DNA of 64,000 nucleotides from the NCBI RefSeq assembly GCF_041504345.1, contig NZ_CP167895.1, forward strand, positions 1,736,001 to 1,800,000. The letters run 5' to 3'. A program made the translations under genes and the position numbers. Origin of the DNA: Vibrio sp. BS-M-Sm-2 (GTDB lineage: Bacteria; Pseudomonadota; Gammaproteobacteria; Enterobacterales; Vibrionaceae). The notes under the pieces are model-generated. The model was given only the letters and a program-made list of their open reading frames with translations, made no database searches and was not told the DNA's origin. Shown piece by piece: positions 55,204 to 63,849 of the stretch; positions within the stretch are counted from its first letter, which is position 1, and every line of letters begins with the position of its first letter.

Positions 55204-57879
55204 TCATATTATTCGCAATCTCAACTTTACTTGATGCAAATAAAAACACTCTATCACCAATTTTTTTCTTACAAATGTAATAAGGTCTTTGTTTATCTTG
55301 TTTTCATACTGCTCTATAACACTATCGTCGAAAAACTCGCCAATGTAATACAAGTACCTACCATCGCTTGTTTTTACAACTTGTAAACCGTCTAGAGATT
55401 CAAATTTTGGCATGCAAAAATTATAACCAAGATTATATTCTTCAAATTTACTTGGGTCAGGTATTATACAACGTTCATTATTGCTGAATAACTCAAATGG
55501 AACACCTTCACTAACTCGAAACTTAAATACTCCATCAGCAAGTTCATGTACACTTAAACATCCATCGCCTTTACAAGAGACACTATCAATAGGTCTACCT
55601 TCTACGTCTGAAAATACAGAAATATAAGAATGTACTTTTCTCAAATTCAAACCAAGGTCCACTATAGTTCCTGGTAAACTTGTACCGGTCGCACTAGATG
55701 CCCCCAGGTTATGGTAATCACTTGAGTCTTCATCTAGGACAACTTCATACTCGCGATAGTTATTCAATGGTTGAACCACTAAGTCGTTATTAATAAAAAT
55801 TCTGGTATCGGTTTTATTATTATTCGTTATTTTGGCGATACTCATAAAATCGACACCGTTGTCTTTTATTTCAGCAGCACCTCGACCATCGTTATGAATG
55901 ATCAAATAACTTTCAGAATTTTTTCTTGTCGTATATATTTCGTTCTTAGAATAAATCGTAGACAATGATAGATCACCACTTAGGTTAAATTCACCGTTAC
56001 TATTTATATATCCATATGAGCTGCTATCAATATTCTCATTCGCGTATTGTGAAGAGCCTGATAGATCATAATCTGTCTCGTCAGTTTCATAGTTTACACC
56101 AACTTCAGTCGATATATTAAAATCGTCATTAATTTCATAGCTGTTGCCTGCAACAGAACGAAGGTTTCCATCCCTCGCACTATTGGACATATTTAAAGTA
56201 CTTCCAACATAAGAGCGTAATCCTATTGGTATATTTATTGAAACACTTAATGTTGTTTCATCATCCGTATCAAACCCACTCGATTTTGATGTCATATAGT
56301 TAATATTCGTGTCGATCGTACTGTTGAAGTAACTGTTAAAAGAATAGCCAACCATCAAATTTTGTGAATTTACTTGATGGCCTTTGTCTTCGAGATTAAA
56401 ATCCGAATTACTTGCGGAATAAGATGTATATAACCGGCCATTCCACAACATCGCATTATAGTTCACAGACCATCGACTATAATCATTGTCTCCATAAAAA
56501 TACTCAGACAAAGAACTATCATCACCTGAATCATAAAGCTCAGTATTAAATCTGACACCATATAGAGACAGCTCTGATTGAAAAATCGTTGCGTTGCTCT
56601 CGAACATTCCATAAACTAACGATGCCTTTAACTCACTACTCTCGTAAGTTCCCCCAAACTTAATGAGATAATCTTCTGTTGTAGTAACACTTTCCAGCCC
56701 TACTAATGATTGTTCATTTAGTAGAGTACTGATTTTACCGTTGACAAATTCACCCCCGTTAATCTTATTTTTGTCTTGAGAACTGTAGCTTCCATCATCA
56801 ATGAATGTACCTAACGACAACAAATAATCGATATCACCAGGTTTCATTGAAAACTTTTCAGTGTTGTTATATATTGAAAACGATTTATTAAAAATTTCTT
56901 CACTACCAGATTTAACTGAAATCGCAACTTCATATGTTCCATAAGGTAACTCTGAATAAGATATATAATTTTGCCCAGAAGAAACATTTTTAGTTAATAA
57001 GATCCTACCATCATCTCGAATGACTTCCATCCGTCCTGAACTTGGTAAAGAAAAATAAAGTCGCTCTGCAATATCTTTGTTCTTATATTCAAGTTCAGAT
57101 GACGTACCAATATCAAAACTAATGACTTTAGCACTCTCACTAGTATTTAAGAATTCTGTACTATTCCAAGCGCCATTAGCATATCCACTGTGATAACCAA
57201 ATCTATATTTATGTTCATCGACAACATAATTATAGGTAAATTCATCGCTGTAAAATTCATCATAACCATCAGAGTCGTATACGAAATCACCAGAAAAATA
57301 ACCACCTGAGAAACCTGCATAAAAATTGTTATCATAGGTCACGCCTAAATTATCTCGGTCATCGCTAGTCGCTCTGAATTGATGATTCATGATGACAGCA
57401 TCGCTTTGACCAAAATTTTTATTTACGTACCGCTCCTCTGGCATAATTTTAGCTAGATATTTAATTGGTATAATCATTCGAACTTTAAGTTCTTCTTTCA
57501 TAACTATGTATTGGATATCATCAACCGCTTTAAGATCTATTGAACAGGTATCACGGCGACCTTGACAATACAACGAACTTTCGACACCAATATCCAATGA
57601 ATTAATGATTTCATTAGCTATTTCCGTCTTTACATATTGCTTGTTTAAAAAAACGCTTAAATCCTCATTACCTTCCAATACTCTAAAAGTATTATTACTA
57701 ATTTCACCTGCAACTAAAATGTACCGATCGTCATTAACAATAAGTTTGACAATTACGTTTTTTTCCAAAACATCTTCAAATCCTTCAGGAACTTCTTCTG
57801 CAAAGGATTTTCCAATAATAAGCAATAATACCACAACAATGAGATTTGCGATTACTAGACATTTAAAGAACATGTTCAT
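55204..57879 (-). CDS. Outer-membrane usher, TcfC/CooC family, with possible C-terminal frameshift
   Basis: 891 residues. Signal peptide to SFAEE, N-terminal periplasmic domain with a Cys pair (YCQGRRDTC), 24-strand-type barrel region (SGGYFSGDFVYDS, SLNMSNSARDGN), C-terminal E-set domains (DEDSSDYHNLGASSATGTSLPG) with three Cys. Matches alpha-clade ushers in size (CfaC about 870). At 55261-55267 an A7 tract (minus strand AGA AAA AAA) shifts away from a better-looking end: one base back, the frame reads KIGDRVFLFASSKVEIANNM and continues to a stop at 55133, overlapping the chaperone start. ATG overlaps the upstream stop. Confidence 0.83.
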   Translation of the reverse strand: MNMFFKCLVIANLIVVVLLLIIGKSFAEEVPEGFEDVLEKNVIVKLIVNDDRYILVAGEISNNTFRVLEGNEDLSVFLNKQYVKTEIANEIINSLDIGVESSLYCQGRRDTCSIDLKAVDDIQYIVMKEELKVRMIIPIKYLAKIMPEERYVNKNFGQSDAVIMNHQFRATSDDRDNLGVTYDNNFYAGFSGGYFSGDFVYDSDGYDEFYSDEFTYNYVVDEHKYRFGYHSGYANGAWNSTEFLNTSESAKVISFDIGTSSELEYKNKDIAERLYFSLPSSGRMEVIRDDGRILLTKNVSSGQNYISYSELPYGTYEVAISVKSGSEEIFNKSFSIYNNTEKFSMKPGDIDYLLSLGTFIDDGSYSSQDKNKINGGEFVNGKISTLLNEQSLVGLESVTTTEDYLIKFGGTYESSELKASLVYGMFESNATIFQSELSLYGVRFNTELYDSGDDSSLSEYFYGDNDYSRWSVNYNAMLWNGRLYTSYSASNSDFNLEDKGHQVNSQNLMVGYSFNSYFNSTIDTNINYMTSKSSGFDTDDETTLSVSINIPIGLRSYVGSTLNMSNSARDGNLRSVAGNSYEINDDFNISTEVGVNYETDETDYDLSGSSQYANENIDSSSYGYINSNGEFNLSGDLSLSTIYSKNEIYTTRKNSESYLIIHNDGRGAAEIKDNGVDFMSIAKITNNNKTDTRIFINNDLVVQPLNNYREYEVVLDEDSSDYHNLGASSATGTSLPGTIVDLGLNLRKVHSYISVFSDVEGRPIDSVSCKGDGCLSVHELADGVFKFRVSEGVPFELFSNNERCIIPDPSKFEEYNLGYNFCMPKFESLDGLQVVKTSDGRYLYYIGEFFDDSVIEQYENKINKDLITFVRKKLVIECFYLHQVKLRLRII

Positions 57880-58457
57880 AATGACAACTCCACACCAATC
57901 ACAACGTTACCTGAACAATATCTTGTAAGATATACATCGCTATCAAATGGAGCGCTTTGATTCAACTTTAAATTCAAATACCCAGTCTGATACTCGTCTC
58001 CGCCAAAAGAATTAAAACTAATGTTTTCAATTGGTTTACCAATGTCTAACTCGGAATATTCATCTATATTGCTACCTTTTATGAAAATACTAATAAAATT
58101 CGAAGCACCTTCGAGAGCACCACTAAAATCTTTACAAGCAGACGTATTCTCAAATAGCATTAAATTAAAGTTAAATGATGGAATTTCAGTATCTGATGTA
58201 GTAGGAATATTTGATTGAGCCCTAAGTTCAACGATTTCGTCATCAAACATTAGCAGTTTATCATTATAGCTAAGCTCCAAATCGTTTGGGATGACCACCA
58301 AATCTAACGTGAATGGGTATAGATTAATTAAATCGATCATTGTACTCACATTAAACGTTTTTTTAATATTAAGATCGGTCGGTGATGATTGGGCACAAAA
58401 AACGCTTAGTGAAAGTAGACATAACATTGTAGCAATATAGATTTTGTTAAATTTCAC
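57876..58457 (-). CDS. Minor fimbrial subunit
   Basis: About 193 residues from GTG 58457 (AAGG seven bases upstream); an ATG at 58490 is less well placed. Signal peptide to FCAQS. The mature part is beta-rich with two Cys (ACKDF, TRYCSGN) and ends VVIGVELSL, an alternating terminal strand as in pilins that accept a donor strand. Lies between the major pilin and usher; could be an anchor or tip-adapter subunit. No firm family match. Confidence 0.65.
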   Translation of the reverse strand: MKFNKIYIATMLCLLSLSVFCAQSSPTDLNIKKTFNVSTMIDLINLYPFTLDLVVIPNDLELSYNDKLLMFDDEIVELRAQSNIPTTSDTEIPSFNFNLMLFENTSACKDFSGALEGASNFISIFIKGSNIDEYSELDIGKPIENISFNSFGGDEYQTGYLNLKLNQSAPFDSDVYLTRYCSGNVVIGVELSL

Positions 58458-58541
58458 ATCCACACCTTGCAATAAATAAACCCACAACATTTAAAGTTAG
58501 GTAAGGCCCAAAAGAACCTTACCTTTTTATTTAAAAACAGC

Positions 58542-59171
58542 CTATGGTTTAGGGGCAATCGCACCAGCTGTTGCTATCACTGTCGCTGACACGCTCACGT
58601 CAGAACCTGGAGTTAAACCTGCAACAGAATCGGCACGAAAAGAAACTTCGACCGTGTTGTCACCCGTTGTAGACACAAGATCATCAGCTGGAAATTCCTC
58701 GCCCACAGATGCGCCAGTAGTATCGGTTGAACGTAATAAGAACATCATCGTAGATTTATCCAAATCAATTTCACCATTCGAAAAGCCGACATCAGCCAAA
58801 GACCAAATGACCTCGTTTGGAATTAGGCCCCCAACCATCTCAGGGTCTGCAGCTTCACCAGCAATAGCCCCTTCAACTAGCGCGTGAGCTTCAACAGTAA
58901 TGGCACGCTTACTACCCAATTGATAAGTTCCCTTCTCACCTACAACTGGCGTAATGTTTAGCTCTTGATCAGTCATAAGTGGGCCGCCGCCTGAACCAGT
59001 TAAAGTAAAGCCATCACCAGATACAACGCCGTCTACGCTACCAGTCCAGTTAAAAGAAGCCTTCGAAGCGTCACCAGTTACCACCGTCATGTCGTCTCCT
59101 TCGGCAGCCAGTGCAACACCAGACATACTCATAATTGAACCAATTAATGTGGATAAAATTATTTTTTTCAT
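58542..59171 (-). CDS. Major fimbrial subunit (alpha-type pilin)
   Basis: About 209 residues. ATG 59171 chosen because AAGGG lies eight bases upstream; ATG 59177 would be too near. Signal peptide to ALAAE, no cysteines in the mature chain, Gly/Ser/Thr/Val-rich beta sequence with strands ITVEAHALVEGA and NTVEVSFRADSV, ending SVSATVIATAGAIAPKP. First gene of the operon, as expected for the abundant shaft subunit. More GC-rich and codon-optimised than its neighbours, consistent with high expression. Cysteine-free pilins are normal in the CS1/CFA-I class. Confidence 0.78.
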   Translation of the reverse strand: MKKIILSTLIGSIMSMSGVALAAEGDDMTVVTGDASKASFNWTGSVDGVVSGDGFTLTGSGGGPLMTDQELNITPVVGEKGTYQLGSKRAITVEAHALVEGAIAGEAADPEMVGGLIPNEVIWSLADVGFSNGEIDLDKSTMMFLLRSTDTTGASVGEEFPADDLVSTTGDNTVEVSFRADSVAGLTPGSDVSVSATVIATAGAIAPKP

Positions 59172-59403
59172 TTTCATTTCCCTTACTGCACTACTAAGTG
59201 CGTTTTAATAACAATCAAGTAAACACACTTTACTCGTTGAGCAAAAGATATTACGCCCTTACCTAAAGCCTTGTGTTTCAGCTTTGTATCAGTGTCAGTT
59301 TTGGATGATTAAGTCACATAACTCGTGCACCATTTCTTTTTTATTTTAGTTTCCTGTATTGTTAACGTCCTAAGCCGTCTAACATGTGTAAGAATAGGGT
59401 TTT

Positions 59404-59733
59404 ATGATGGATGAATTAAATAAGTTTGTGATGAATATTTGTTTTGGTGATGAAGACATTGCATTAGATCTTATAGTTGACTTTATTTCTCACTTCGAAA
59501 AATTACTAAAATCAATACAAAATATCCAAAAAAATGACCTCGCCATCGCTTTACATAATCTTTCTGGTAGTGCTGGCCTTATGGAGTTAATAACGATTAG
59601 CCAAGAAATTAAGAAATTAGAACTCCTCTTGGAAATTGAAAATTCGGTTCCAAGGGAAAAGTTTTATTCAGAACTACATAATATAAAGGTTAACCAGATA
59701 ATTCCATTATTAACCAAACTAAAAGGTGAATAG
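59404..59733 (+). CDS. Free-standing HPt phosphotransfer protein
   Basis: 109 residues, all-helical four-helix bundle. Phospho-acceptor His51 in ALHNLSGSAGLMEL, the HPt signature. GGG with ATGATG start. Divergent from the pilin gene with about 230 bases between, so both may answer to the same regulator. It supplies the missing HPt step between the hybrid kinase (D604) and the response regulator. Confidence 0.87.
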   Translation: MMDELNKFVMNICFGDEDIALDLIVDFISHFEKLLKSIQNIQKNDLAIALHNLSGSAGLMELITISQEIKKLELLLEIENSVPREKFYSELHNIKVNQIIPLLTKLKGE

Positions 59734-59991
59734 AATTAGGGTCAGCAATAAATATATTTTCGGGTTTTTTTCTTATTATTATCCTAAGAGAAAACTGTAC
59801 TAGCGAGATGAAAAAACAATATAATAGATATTTAAATAATATTTATAGAAAATCAAGAATCTAGCTCTGGATTTGGGGGAGGAAGTAAGGGGTTAATTAC
59901 TCGGGATTTGTATTATTAAATTGAATAATTCCGTACACCTTTTGATTGTATTTTATAGTGAACGAACGATAACACCTAAGTGTTTTTTCAG

Positions 59992-60150
59992 TTAGATGAC
60001 ATCACGATCCGACAATGTCATTGTTAATTCACCGGCTTCAAGCATATAAATCGATGCACCGCTATATTCCACAGTTGTATATATTTTAACAGTATTTGCC
60101 CGGCGTATCATTGTAACTTTATTAACGGTGTTCATTTCAAACTGTATCAT
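59992..60150 (-). CDS. Small hypothetical protein overlapping the secreted-protein gene
   Basis: 52 residues from ATG 60150, which lies 14 bases inside the 3' end of the 60137-60577 gene (another ATG is five codons on). Beta-rich, mixed-charge sequence (MNTVNKVTMIRRANTVKIYT, ASIYMLEAGELTMTLSDRD). Translational coupling to the upstream gene is likely. Family unknown. Confidence 0.5.
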   Translation of the reverse strand: MIQFEMNTVNKVTMIRRANTVKIYTTVEYSGASIYMLEAGELTMTLSDRDVI

Positions 60151-60577
60151 TGTAAAATCGAATTATTTTATTAAAACCACTAGTAGTAACACTACCCATT
60201 GAAGTCATAACTTTGTTTTCAGTTTTGAATTGACTATAAATATAGCTGTTCCCAACTTTAGAAGTCGCTCGATAATTTTTAACTTTGTCAAAACAATAGA
60301 TTCTCATTTTTATTGGTTGTTTATTGATATACCAAACAGCACTTCCAATTGAACTGTAATCCCTCATATCTTCACAACGTTTAGACTGACCATAAGAAAA
60401 GATAACTTCTTTCCAAAAATTTTTCCTTAACACAGCGGTCATTATCCCATTGCTAGCGAGTACAATCCCATTTCCATCTGAATTTAATTGCCATTTATTT
60501 TTGGAGGCATTGGTGTCATAAGCACTCACTGCGGTTGATATTGAGAATAATAACCAAGATATACATAACTTTTTCAC
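60137..60577 (-). CDS. Hypothetical exported protein
   Basis: 146 residues with signal peptide (MKKLCISWLLFSISTAVSA). The mature chain is beta-rich with two Cys (RCEDMR, IYCFDK) that could pair, and many Ser/Tyr. No family recognised. No clear ribosome site (AAGGTTTTAGCAAGTG). First of a two-gene overlapping pair. Confidence 0.6.
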   Translation of the reverse strand: MKKLCISWLLFSISTAVSAYDTNASKNKWQLNSDGNGIVLASNGIMTAVLRKNFWKEVIFSYGQSKRCEDMRDYSSIGSAVWYINKQPIKMRIYCFDKVKNYRATSKVGNSYIYSQFKTENKVMTSMGSVTTSGFNKIIRFYNDTV

Positions 60578-60697
60578 TTGCTAAAACCTTCTGTAAAAAT
60601 ATAATTAAGTGGTCACAAAGTTGATGGATGAACACATTTTCAAATCTACTCAAAGACATCTGAGTTATACCAAAAGAACTTGATGGTTGATCAGAAC

Positions 60698-60955
60698 TTA
60701 TTTAGAAGAACTATGTTTAATTAATTCTTCAGTTTTTTGTAATACGTGGCGAGTAACCTGGATTATCCTTATTTCATTTTGTAGTCTAATTTCTTCAGTA
60801 TCACCAGCTATTGCAATGACAACAAATACAATCATCGGTGAAATTAAAAATGCCAATAACGCATATCCAACACCATTTCTACCTTTTGATACCGCATAAC
60901 TCCCTGTAATTACAGAAAGTAAAAACCAAACAAAAAAGCCAAAAACAGCGAACAT
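60698..60955 (-). CDS. Small membrane protein, two helices plus coiled tail
   Basis: 85 residues. Two hydrophobic segments (about 3-21 and 31-50) joined by a basic loop (VSKGRNG), then a charged helical tail (EEIRLQNEIRIIQVTRHVLQ). AAGGAGG at the ideal distance before ATG 60955. Likely co-transcribed with the 36-residue gene 42 bases upstream. Function unknown; size and shape recall short holin- or toxin-like proteins but nothing specific. Confidence 0.65.
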   Translation of the reverse strand: MFAVFGFFVWFLLSVITGSYAVSKGRNGVGYALLAFLISPMIVFVVIAIAGDTEEIRLQNEIRIIQVTRHVLQKTEELIKHSSSK

Positions 60956-60997
60956 AAAGATCCTCCTTACCCAATAAGATAATGATACACCCTCCCA

Positions 60998-61108
60998 TCA
61001 AACCAAGTGTTTCTCATTTGTTTCGTAATTTTTTTGAATTTGGTTTGATGAACTCGCTGCTGCGAGTTCATCAAACTTAAAGATATTTTCATCAATGTCA
61101 CTGCTCAT
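60998..61108 (-). CDS. Very small hypothetical protein, 36 residues
   Basis: ATG 61108 with AAAGGTGAG six bases upstream. Acidic peptide MSSDIDENIFKFDELAAASS followed by NQIQKNYETNEKHLV. A perfect 15-bp inverted repeat (61043-61057 with 61062-61076) lies inside the coding frame, which could fold in the mRNA and hold back the downstream membrane-protein gene. Confidence 0.5.
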   Translation of the reverse strand: MSSDIDENIFKFDELAAASSSNQIQKNYETNEKHLV

Positions 61109-61343
61109 TGAATCTCACCTTTCTATACATTCGCCATAAACAGAAAAAGTAGCGTTAATACGGTCTAGCTCTTTATGTTACCTATCATATCTGCCTATAA
61201 AAACTAAAGCTTTGATTCTTTGTGTAGTGATGAATAAGCCTCTAGCTTACATTGATTAAATTCAGCAACATGTTACAAAGAAGAAACATTGATGGTTATT
61301 TTTTTCGCCATAATAAGTTAGATTTTTTGAATGGGTTAATAAA

Positions 61344-63620
61344 ATGAGAATTGTGCGCATGACCTTATTGGCAGCATTTTTGTCGATATTTATTCTCGGA
61401 TGTGGTGAGGATTCACCACCACGTAACGATTTTGAATCTATTATTATAGAAACACAAAATTCCTTCGATAGTAGTAGTACAGCTTCGCGTTCTATAATTG
61501 ATTTATCTAAATCAATTAAGTCTAAAAGTAATGTTAATTTACAATTAGCCAAAATTGTACCTTTGTCGCGCTACAATCAATGCAATGTGTTGGACGTCGT
61601 AGGGCTGACATACACTGTAGAAACAAATACACCACAAATTTGTCGATTTGAATATACTGTAGTGCCCTCCAATGAAAATATCAACGGCAAAGGTTGGGGT
61701 GTGAGTGAAGTTGCCGTTAGCGATGGCGATATTGAGAAGCTTCCACCCTATGGTAGAGCCCTTATTCAAGGAACAACAACTAACATATCGTTAATATTAC
61801 CAGAAGGAGCACTGTTAGATCCTGATAGCTTAGAATTGCGAGGAACAACGTATTCAGAATTTGAAGGTGATAATTTAGGCGAGGTCTCCGCCGAAGGTAA
61901 TATCATTCGATACACGGCACCAATAACTACTTATGGCCAAGTACAAATATATTACACTGCGGTTAATGATATCACCGGGACTTTGTATTCTGGTGTTGTT
62001 TATGTTGCGATAAGTTTAGATGCGAATGGTAATCCAACAGCTGAGTTAAATAGGCAGCTTGATTCTATCAGCCTCGTTGAGACAACTTCGTTAACCATTG
62101 ATGTAGAAGATTTCGTTTACGATATCGATGGGGATAAATTACAACTTGTTGATGTTTATACGCACGGGACTGGTTGGGCTAGGATCGATCCAATGAGTAC
62201 ATCTTTTGTCTTCACACCAACCAAAACAGGTACCCACCATATTGCTTATGTTGTTAGTGATCGCAGAGGTGGGTACGCTATTGGTACGGTGTTCTTTAAT
62301 GCGCGTAAATATGATTCAATTTATGACGCTGTACAAGAGAAGACATTTACACCAACATTTGACGCTAAAGATATAGAATCAGTAAGTGGTATCTATACGG
62401 AAACCTTCTTAGAAACAGGCTCTTTTGGCTTTGAAGGATTTTATCCTACATTCTCCCCTAGTTTGGCTGAAAACTATTGTACTATAAGAGGTTTATTGTT
62501 GCCGTCTGTAGATGAACTGAAGCGGCTATATGAAAACCCGCTAGGGAGTGATTCTGCATGGGAAAGTAAATATAAGTGGCCAACCGGGGTGCCTTATGTT
62601 GGTGTAGACGGTTATTTTTCTTTGAATGACGGTAGCAGTTCTGCTCTTGGCGAGTATAACGCTGGTTTTGTTTCATGCATATATGATGATACTGACCCTT
62701 CAAGCTATTATTTTGAATCTAGATATCTTAGCGCGGGTTGGGGCAACAATGTAATGATCACAGCCTTGAGAAAATTTGGAGAGAACGATTTGGCTCAACT
62801 CCCTGCAGATCGTTTTGAATTAGAAGCAACGGTTATTAGTACGGTTCCTGCGGGTTTGAATGATAGTGTTACAACCGAAACAAAAGAAAATACCGTAATG
62901 ATTAATAATCCTGCAAATAATGTCAGATCCGCGATTATCGATGTTACTGATCCATCGGTAAAGGGGACTCCTGATACGGTTCGAATATATGTCGGTGTAG
63001 TTGAGTGTCCAAGTGATGTTTCGGTCGTAGAAACTCAAGTGTTGGGTTGCGTTCCTGTAATCTACAATAGGGACGACGATATTGCTTTTTCCGCTGCAAT
63101 GAGCAACCGAATTTTAGATAGAATCGGGTTTGATATGAGCACAGAAAAGCCTTTGTTTATCAGAGAGTCAGGAACTTCACCAAATTATATGTACTCAAAC
63201 GGTTATATTTTTGACGAAACACCTGAAAGCTTTCAATCCAACGCCATTAACAAGAAATTTTATGGTCAATTATGTGAAATTTTTAATTTTAATATAATTG
63301 GCGGGAGAACAAATTGGACTGCTATGTTAGATGATGACATTTTGCACACCGATTACACTAGCGAAACCCATTGGAACGGCAACTTAGCTCAGGAGTTAAC
63401 AAATTGGATGTCTAAGGCTACAGGTTTGGCGACTCGTTGGGTAGGACAAGGATATCTTTTAAATTTTAATGGGCCTTACTTAAGGCAAGTGAATCAATAT
63501 CAAGCACGCAATTATGGTCAGATCCAAGGTGGCTATGCTCCCGCGGAGACCGGCGGGGGAGCAAGTAACAGTGAAGTTGAGTGGCAGTATGTAACTTGTG
63601 TAAGCCCCAATAATGGTTAG
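61344..63620 (+). CDS. Large surface lipoprotein with Ig/cadherin-like and lectin-like parts
   Basis: 758 residues. Lipoprotein signal ends ILGC (Cys20). Residues about 240-330 form a cadherin/VCBS-like module (VYDIDGDKLQLVDVYTHGTG, GTHHIAYVVSDRRGGYAIGT). Later CTIRGLLLPSVDELKRLYEN with a Trp/Gly-rich end and a Cys resembles DUF1566/Lcl-type lectin-like folds; a second Cys-flanked Trp/Gly region closes the protein (LCEIFNF...VTCV). No protease motif seen. Probable adhesin or pilus-associated surface protein; placed next to the fimbrial locus, but no sequence proof of partnership. Confidence 0.7.
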   Translation: MRIVRMTLLAAFLSIFILGCGEDSPPRNDFESIIIETQNSFDSSSTASRSIIDLSKSIKSKSNVNLQLAKIVPLSRYNQCNVLDVVGLTYTVETNTPQICRFEYTVVPSNENINGKGWGVSEVAVSDGDIEKLPPYGRALIQGTTTNISLILPEGALLDPDSLELRGTTYSEFEGDNLGEVSAEGNIIRYTAPITTYGQVQIYYTAVNDITGTLYSGVVYVAISLDANGNPTAELNRQLDSISLVETTSLTIDVEDFVYDIDGDKLQLVDVYTHGTGWARIDPMSTSFVFTPTKTGTHHIAYVVSDRRGGYAIGTVFFNARKYDSIYDAVQEKTFTPTFDAKDIESVSGIYTETFLETGSFGFEGFYPTFSPSLAENYCTIRGLLLPSVDELKRLYENPLGSDSAWESKYKWPTGVPYVGVDGYFSLNDGSSSALGEYNAGFVSCIYDDTDPSSYYFESRYLSAGWGNNVMITALRKFGENDLAQLPADRFELEATVISTVPAGLNDSVTTETKENTVMINNPANNVRSAIIDVTDPSVKGTPDTVRIYVGVVECPSDVSVVETQVLGCVPVIYNRDDDIAFSAAMSNRILDRIGFDMSTEKPLFIRESGTSPNYMYSNGYIFDETPESFQSNAINKKFYGQLCEIFNFNIIGGRTNWTAMLDDDILHTDYTSETHWNGNLAQELTNWMSKATGLATRWVGQGYLLNFNGPYLRQVNQYQARNYGQIQGGYAPAETGGGASNSEVEWQYVTCVSPNNG

Positions 63621-63639
63621 TGCATGAAAACTTAAATCG

Positions 63640-63849
63640 TTTGTATGGATAATAAGCACTCCAATCGGGTAATGTGAGACCTAGGCTTTAACTACAACTA
63701 AAGCTTTCTATGTAGCAGTTCGTTTAAACGCTGGCTCCTCTATCGAGAGACCGATAACAAACATGAACGCTACATAGGACTCCAAGCATAAACCTCGAAT
63801 AGTCGACTGGGTCTCGAACCTGCATTACGCAAGCATGAGTTAGCTTATT
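63640..63849 (+). ncRNA. Structured non-coding end of an IS110 element (candidate bridge RNA)
   Basis: About 210 bases without ORF directly before an IS110 transposase start. CTATGTAGC(a)GTTCGT at 63708-63723 pairs with its complement at 63763-63777, enclosing a smaller hairpin TATCG/CGATA (63741-63756). IS110 elements of this class carry a structured RNA with target- and donor-binding loops in the 5' non-coding end. Loop-target pairing could not be tested. Confidence 0.45.

Noticed and set aside
61043..61076. Perfect 15-bp hairpin as a terminator
   Set aside because: Not followed by T residues on either strand and lies inside a small coding frame with a good ribosome site.
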